In this document: positions 5,486 to 7,227 of the stretch, one piece after another
How positions within the stretch are numbered: the stretch's first letter is position 1
Layout: every line of letters begins with the position of its first letter
NCBI GenBank assembly: GCA_050115555.1
Contig: JASFQI010000254.1
Span: 1-7,227 of the forward strand
DNA from: JASFQI01 sp050115555
Lineage (GTDB): Bacteria; Desulfobacterota; DSM-4660; Desulfatiglandales; HGW-15
Direction of reading: 5' to 3'
Length of the DNA: 7,227 nucleotides
Notes under the pieces: generated by a model
The model's input: the letters and a program-made list of their open reading frames with translations, nothing else
Told to the model about the DNA's origin: nothing
The model's database searches: none
Position numbers and translations under genes: made by a program

Positions 5486-5850
5486 CATATTTAGTCACAC
5501 ACACCTCATTTCCGAAGAACATCGGCAGCTTGGAAATTCATCCACGCATCTTTGTTCGTCTGAAAATCTGCAATGCATCAGGCAGGGGACGTCCTTCATG
5601 GCATCAGTACCCGTTCCAGCCCACCGCAAGAGGGTGTACCGTGCCAAGCGCTCGCATATGGCACTCCGCGCAATTGAAATCTCCCCGCAGCAAGCTCGAG
5701 GAAGGCGCGAGCAAGCATTTTCAATCGGGCATTGGGTCATCGTTCCGTTTGTGCTTTCCCAGGTCCTCTGATACAAGATCCCTCCATACTCCTTTGCCCG
5801 GAAGGGCAGAAGCCCTGCCGCCCTCGTGATTGAGAAAAGAAAGAACCACC
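5486..5850. other. Intergenic stretch without a supported gene
   Basis: This separates the minus-strand FmdE/TupA unit from the plus-strand MFS gene. ORFs of 93 and 99 codons overlap here on opposite strands, but both need TTG starts without a ribosome binding site and have low-complexity, Arg/Cys/Ser-rich translations. It presumably contains the MFS promoter, which I could not place. Confidence 0.5.
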
Positions 5851-7077
5851 ATGGAATCCACCTCCACTCAGGATCGTCAGAACCGCACCGAATCGGGTCG
5901 TCCGGATCACGCGCCCTTTCACCGGGTCATTGCGCCTATCCTATTTCTGACCTCCATCTTCTTTTTTAACTTTATCTCCCGGATCATCTGGGCCCCCCTT
6001 ATGCCCGCCATCGAGGGGGACCTGGATATCGGGCACGGTGAGGCGGGATCCTTTTTCCTCCTCATTTCCCTGGGGTATTTCGTTACGCTTCTGGGTTCGG
6101 GATTTTTGTCATCGCGGGTAACGCACCAGAAGACGATCGCGCTTTCCTCTGCGCTTCTGGGATTCACCCTTCTGGGGATTTCCCTCTGCCCTGGTTTGTG
6201 GGCGGTTCGCGTGGGTCTGGTAGTTCTGGGCCTGGCCACCGGATTCTACATCCCCTCCGCCATTGCCACGCTCACCTCCATGGTGCCCACCAGGCACTGG
6301 GGTAAGGCCGTTGCCATTCATGAACTGGCGCCCAACGGGGGCTTACTGCTCGCCCCTCTCCTTTCCGAAGCGCTCATGGGACTCGTCTCCTGGCGAGGGA
6401 TCCTGGCTCTCCTTGGTATTGCAGCCCTCGCCCTTGGGTTCGCTTATGCGCGGTTCGGAAGGCATGGAAATTTCCCGGGAGAGGCGCCCAGCTTAGGATC
6501 CTTCCGGGTCCTTCTGGGGCATTCTTCCTTCTGGATCATGATGGTCCTCTTCGGATTGGGTGTCGGCGCGAGCATGGGGATCTACGCCATGCTGCCGCTT
6601 TATTTGGTGGCAGAGGCGGGGATGGAGAGAGGCTGGGCCAATCTGCTTATTTCTTTCTCCAGAATCAGCGGCCTCGGAATGACCTTTGTCGCGGGTTGGG
6701 CCACGGATCGTTTCGGGGCCAAAAGGACTCTGATCGCCATATATTTCCTCACCGGACTGACAACTCTTCTCCTAGGAGCGGTCCAAGGATCGTGGCTGAT
6801 ACTGATGGTCCTCCTTCAGCCTCTCATTGCAGCGTGCTTCTTCCCGCCGGGCTTTGCGGCTCTTTCATTGACATCAGCCCCTTCCGTTCGCAATGTTGCC
6901 GTCTCCCTGACTGTCCCCTTTTCCTTTCTCCTGGGAGGTGGGGCTATCCCAACACTCATCGGGATTGCAGCCGAGGCGGGATCCTTTTCCCTGGGAATCA
7001 TTCTGGTAGGTGGGCTGATTCTGGGAGGGAGCGTCTTGTCCGCACGCTTGAGATTTCCGGGCAAACAAACCAAGTAA
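5851..7077 (+). CDS. MFS transporter, 12 transmembrane helices, substrate unknown
   Basis: 408 residues from the ATG at 5851. A polar N-terminal tail of about 22 residues precedes roughly twelve hydrophobic segments. An N-terminal half-motif A, GSGFLSSRVTHQKT, lies between helices 2 and 3 and is degenerate (Ser for the usual Asp). The C-terminal copy between helices 8 and 9, GWATDRFGAKRT (282-293), is canonical. Helix 4 begins with Arg, and HELAPNGGLLLAP in helix 5 resembles motif C. The charged central loop is RFGRHGNFPGEAPS. The frame is open upstream to a TTG at 5830, but neither start has a strong ribosome binding site; GAAAG lies about 7 nt before the ATG, so I prefer 5851. The gene is transcribed away from the FmdE/TupA unit. 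An organic acid or other anion is a reasonable substrate guess from the subfamily look, but nothing fixes it. Confidence 0.88.
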   Translation: MESTSTQDRQNRTESGRPDHAPFHRVIAPILFLTSIFFFNFISRIIWAPLMPAIEGDLDIGHGEAGSFFLLISLGYFVTLLGSGFLSSRVTHQKTIALSSALLGFTLLGISLCPGLWAVRVGLVVLGLATGFYIPSAIATLTSMVPTRHWGKAVAIHELAPNGGLLLAPLLSEALMGLVSWRGILALLGIAALALGFAYARFGRHGNFPGEAPSLGSFRVLLGHSSFWIMMVLFGLGVGASMGIYAMLPLYLVAEAGMERGWANLLISFSRISGLGMTFVAGWATDRFGAKRTLIAIYFLTGLTTLLLGAVQGSWLILMVLLQPLIAACFFPPGFAALSLTSAPSVRNVAVSLTVPFSFLLGGGAIPTLIGIAAEAGSFSLGIILVGGLILGGSVLSARLRFPGKQTK

Positions 7078-7227
7078 ATCCCTAAAACGTCAGCTTCTGG
7101 GACTACAGTTTCGATCTCCTGCGGGGTTGTCCTTGATCTCGCGAGCTCTCTCATTTCCGGGCGGGCACCAGGCCGGGGCATTCAGGCGGCTTGGATTCAA
7201 CCCCGTCAATATTGGCTGTTGCATCAG
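7078..7227. other. Unassigned tail of the window
   Basis: No intrinsic terminator for the MFS gene is visible. Two minus-strand frames enter from the right edge and stop inside this stretch, near 7156 and 7092. Either could be the 3' end of a gene outside the window, but neither translation is recognisable. Confidence 0.3.

Noticed and set aside
5495..5829. Overlapping 93- and 99-codon ORFs on opposite strands, and a CAECH haem-like motif in a third frame
   Set aside because: TTG starts without ribosome binding sites and poor composition; the CxxCH frame is closed by stops within a short distance.
6816..7181. 121-codon minus-strand ORF at the right end
   Set aside because: Mostly antisense to the last third of the MFS gene, with a composition typical of a shadow frame.
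1..7227. CRISPR array, tRNA or rRNA gene
   Set aside because: No regularly spaced short repeats and no tRNA- or rRNA-like segment found by reading; the only repeats are the pairs listed.

Overview
The window looks like a chromosome segment from an anaerobic, probably sulfate-reducing or syntrophic member of the Desulfobacterota. This is inferred from gene content, not from a marker gene. The clues are a long-form acyl-CoA dehydrogenase of the DmdC/FadE5 type, a tungstate-binding TupA-like protein, a Tat-exported FmdE-like protein, and a GTAGGGCGG-type palindromic repeat.

Layout. 1-1689 (minus) is an acyl-CoA dehydrogenase whose C-terminus runs off the left edge. 1690-3188 is about 1.5 kb of repeat-rich sequence. 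It holds two diverged 101-bp direct repeats (one with near-perfect terminal inverted repeats), a double-hairpin REP-like element, a 67-residue zinc-ribbon ORF, an intrinsic terminator, a possible IS21 istB remnant and a 10-bp stem. 3189-5485 (minus) is a compact transcription unit. Read in its own direction it has a promoter with an overlapping 20-bp dyad, an unannotated 35-codon ORF, a hairpin/T-tract resembling an attenuator, a second copy of the dyad, a Tat-exported FmdE-domain protein and a secreted TupA-like protein. 5486-5850 shows no convincing gene. 5851-7077 (plus) is a 12-helix MFS transporter. The last 150 bases hold nothing I can assign.

The most notable part is the 3189-5485 unit. 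The TupA-like binding protein has no TupB permease or TupC ATPase beside it. Its partner is an exported FmdE-like protein, a family first named from tungsten/molybdenum formylmethanofuran dehydrogenase operons. I infer an extracytoplasmic tungstate/molybdate (or related oxyanion) capture or sensing module. The duplicated operator and the small leader ORF suggest tight control. The dyads, promoter, small ORF and hairpin were read directly from the sequence; the biological role is inference.
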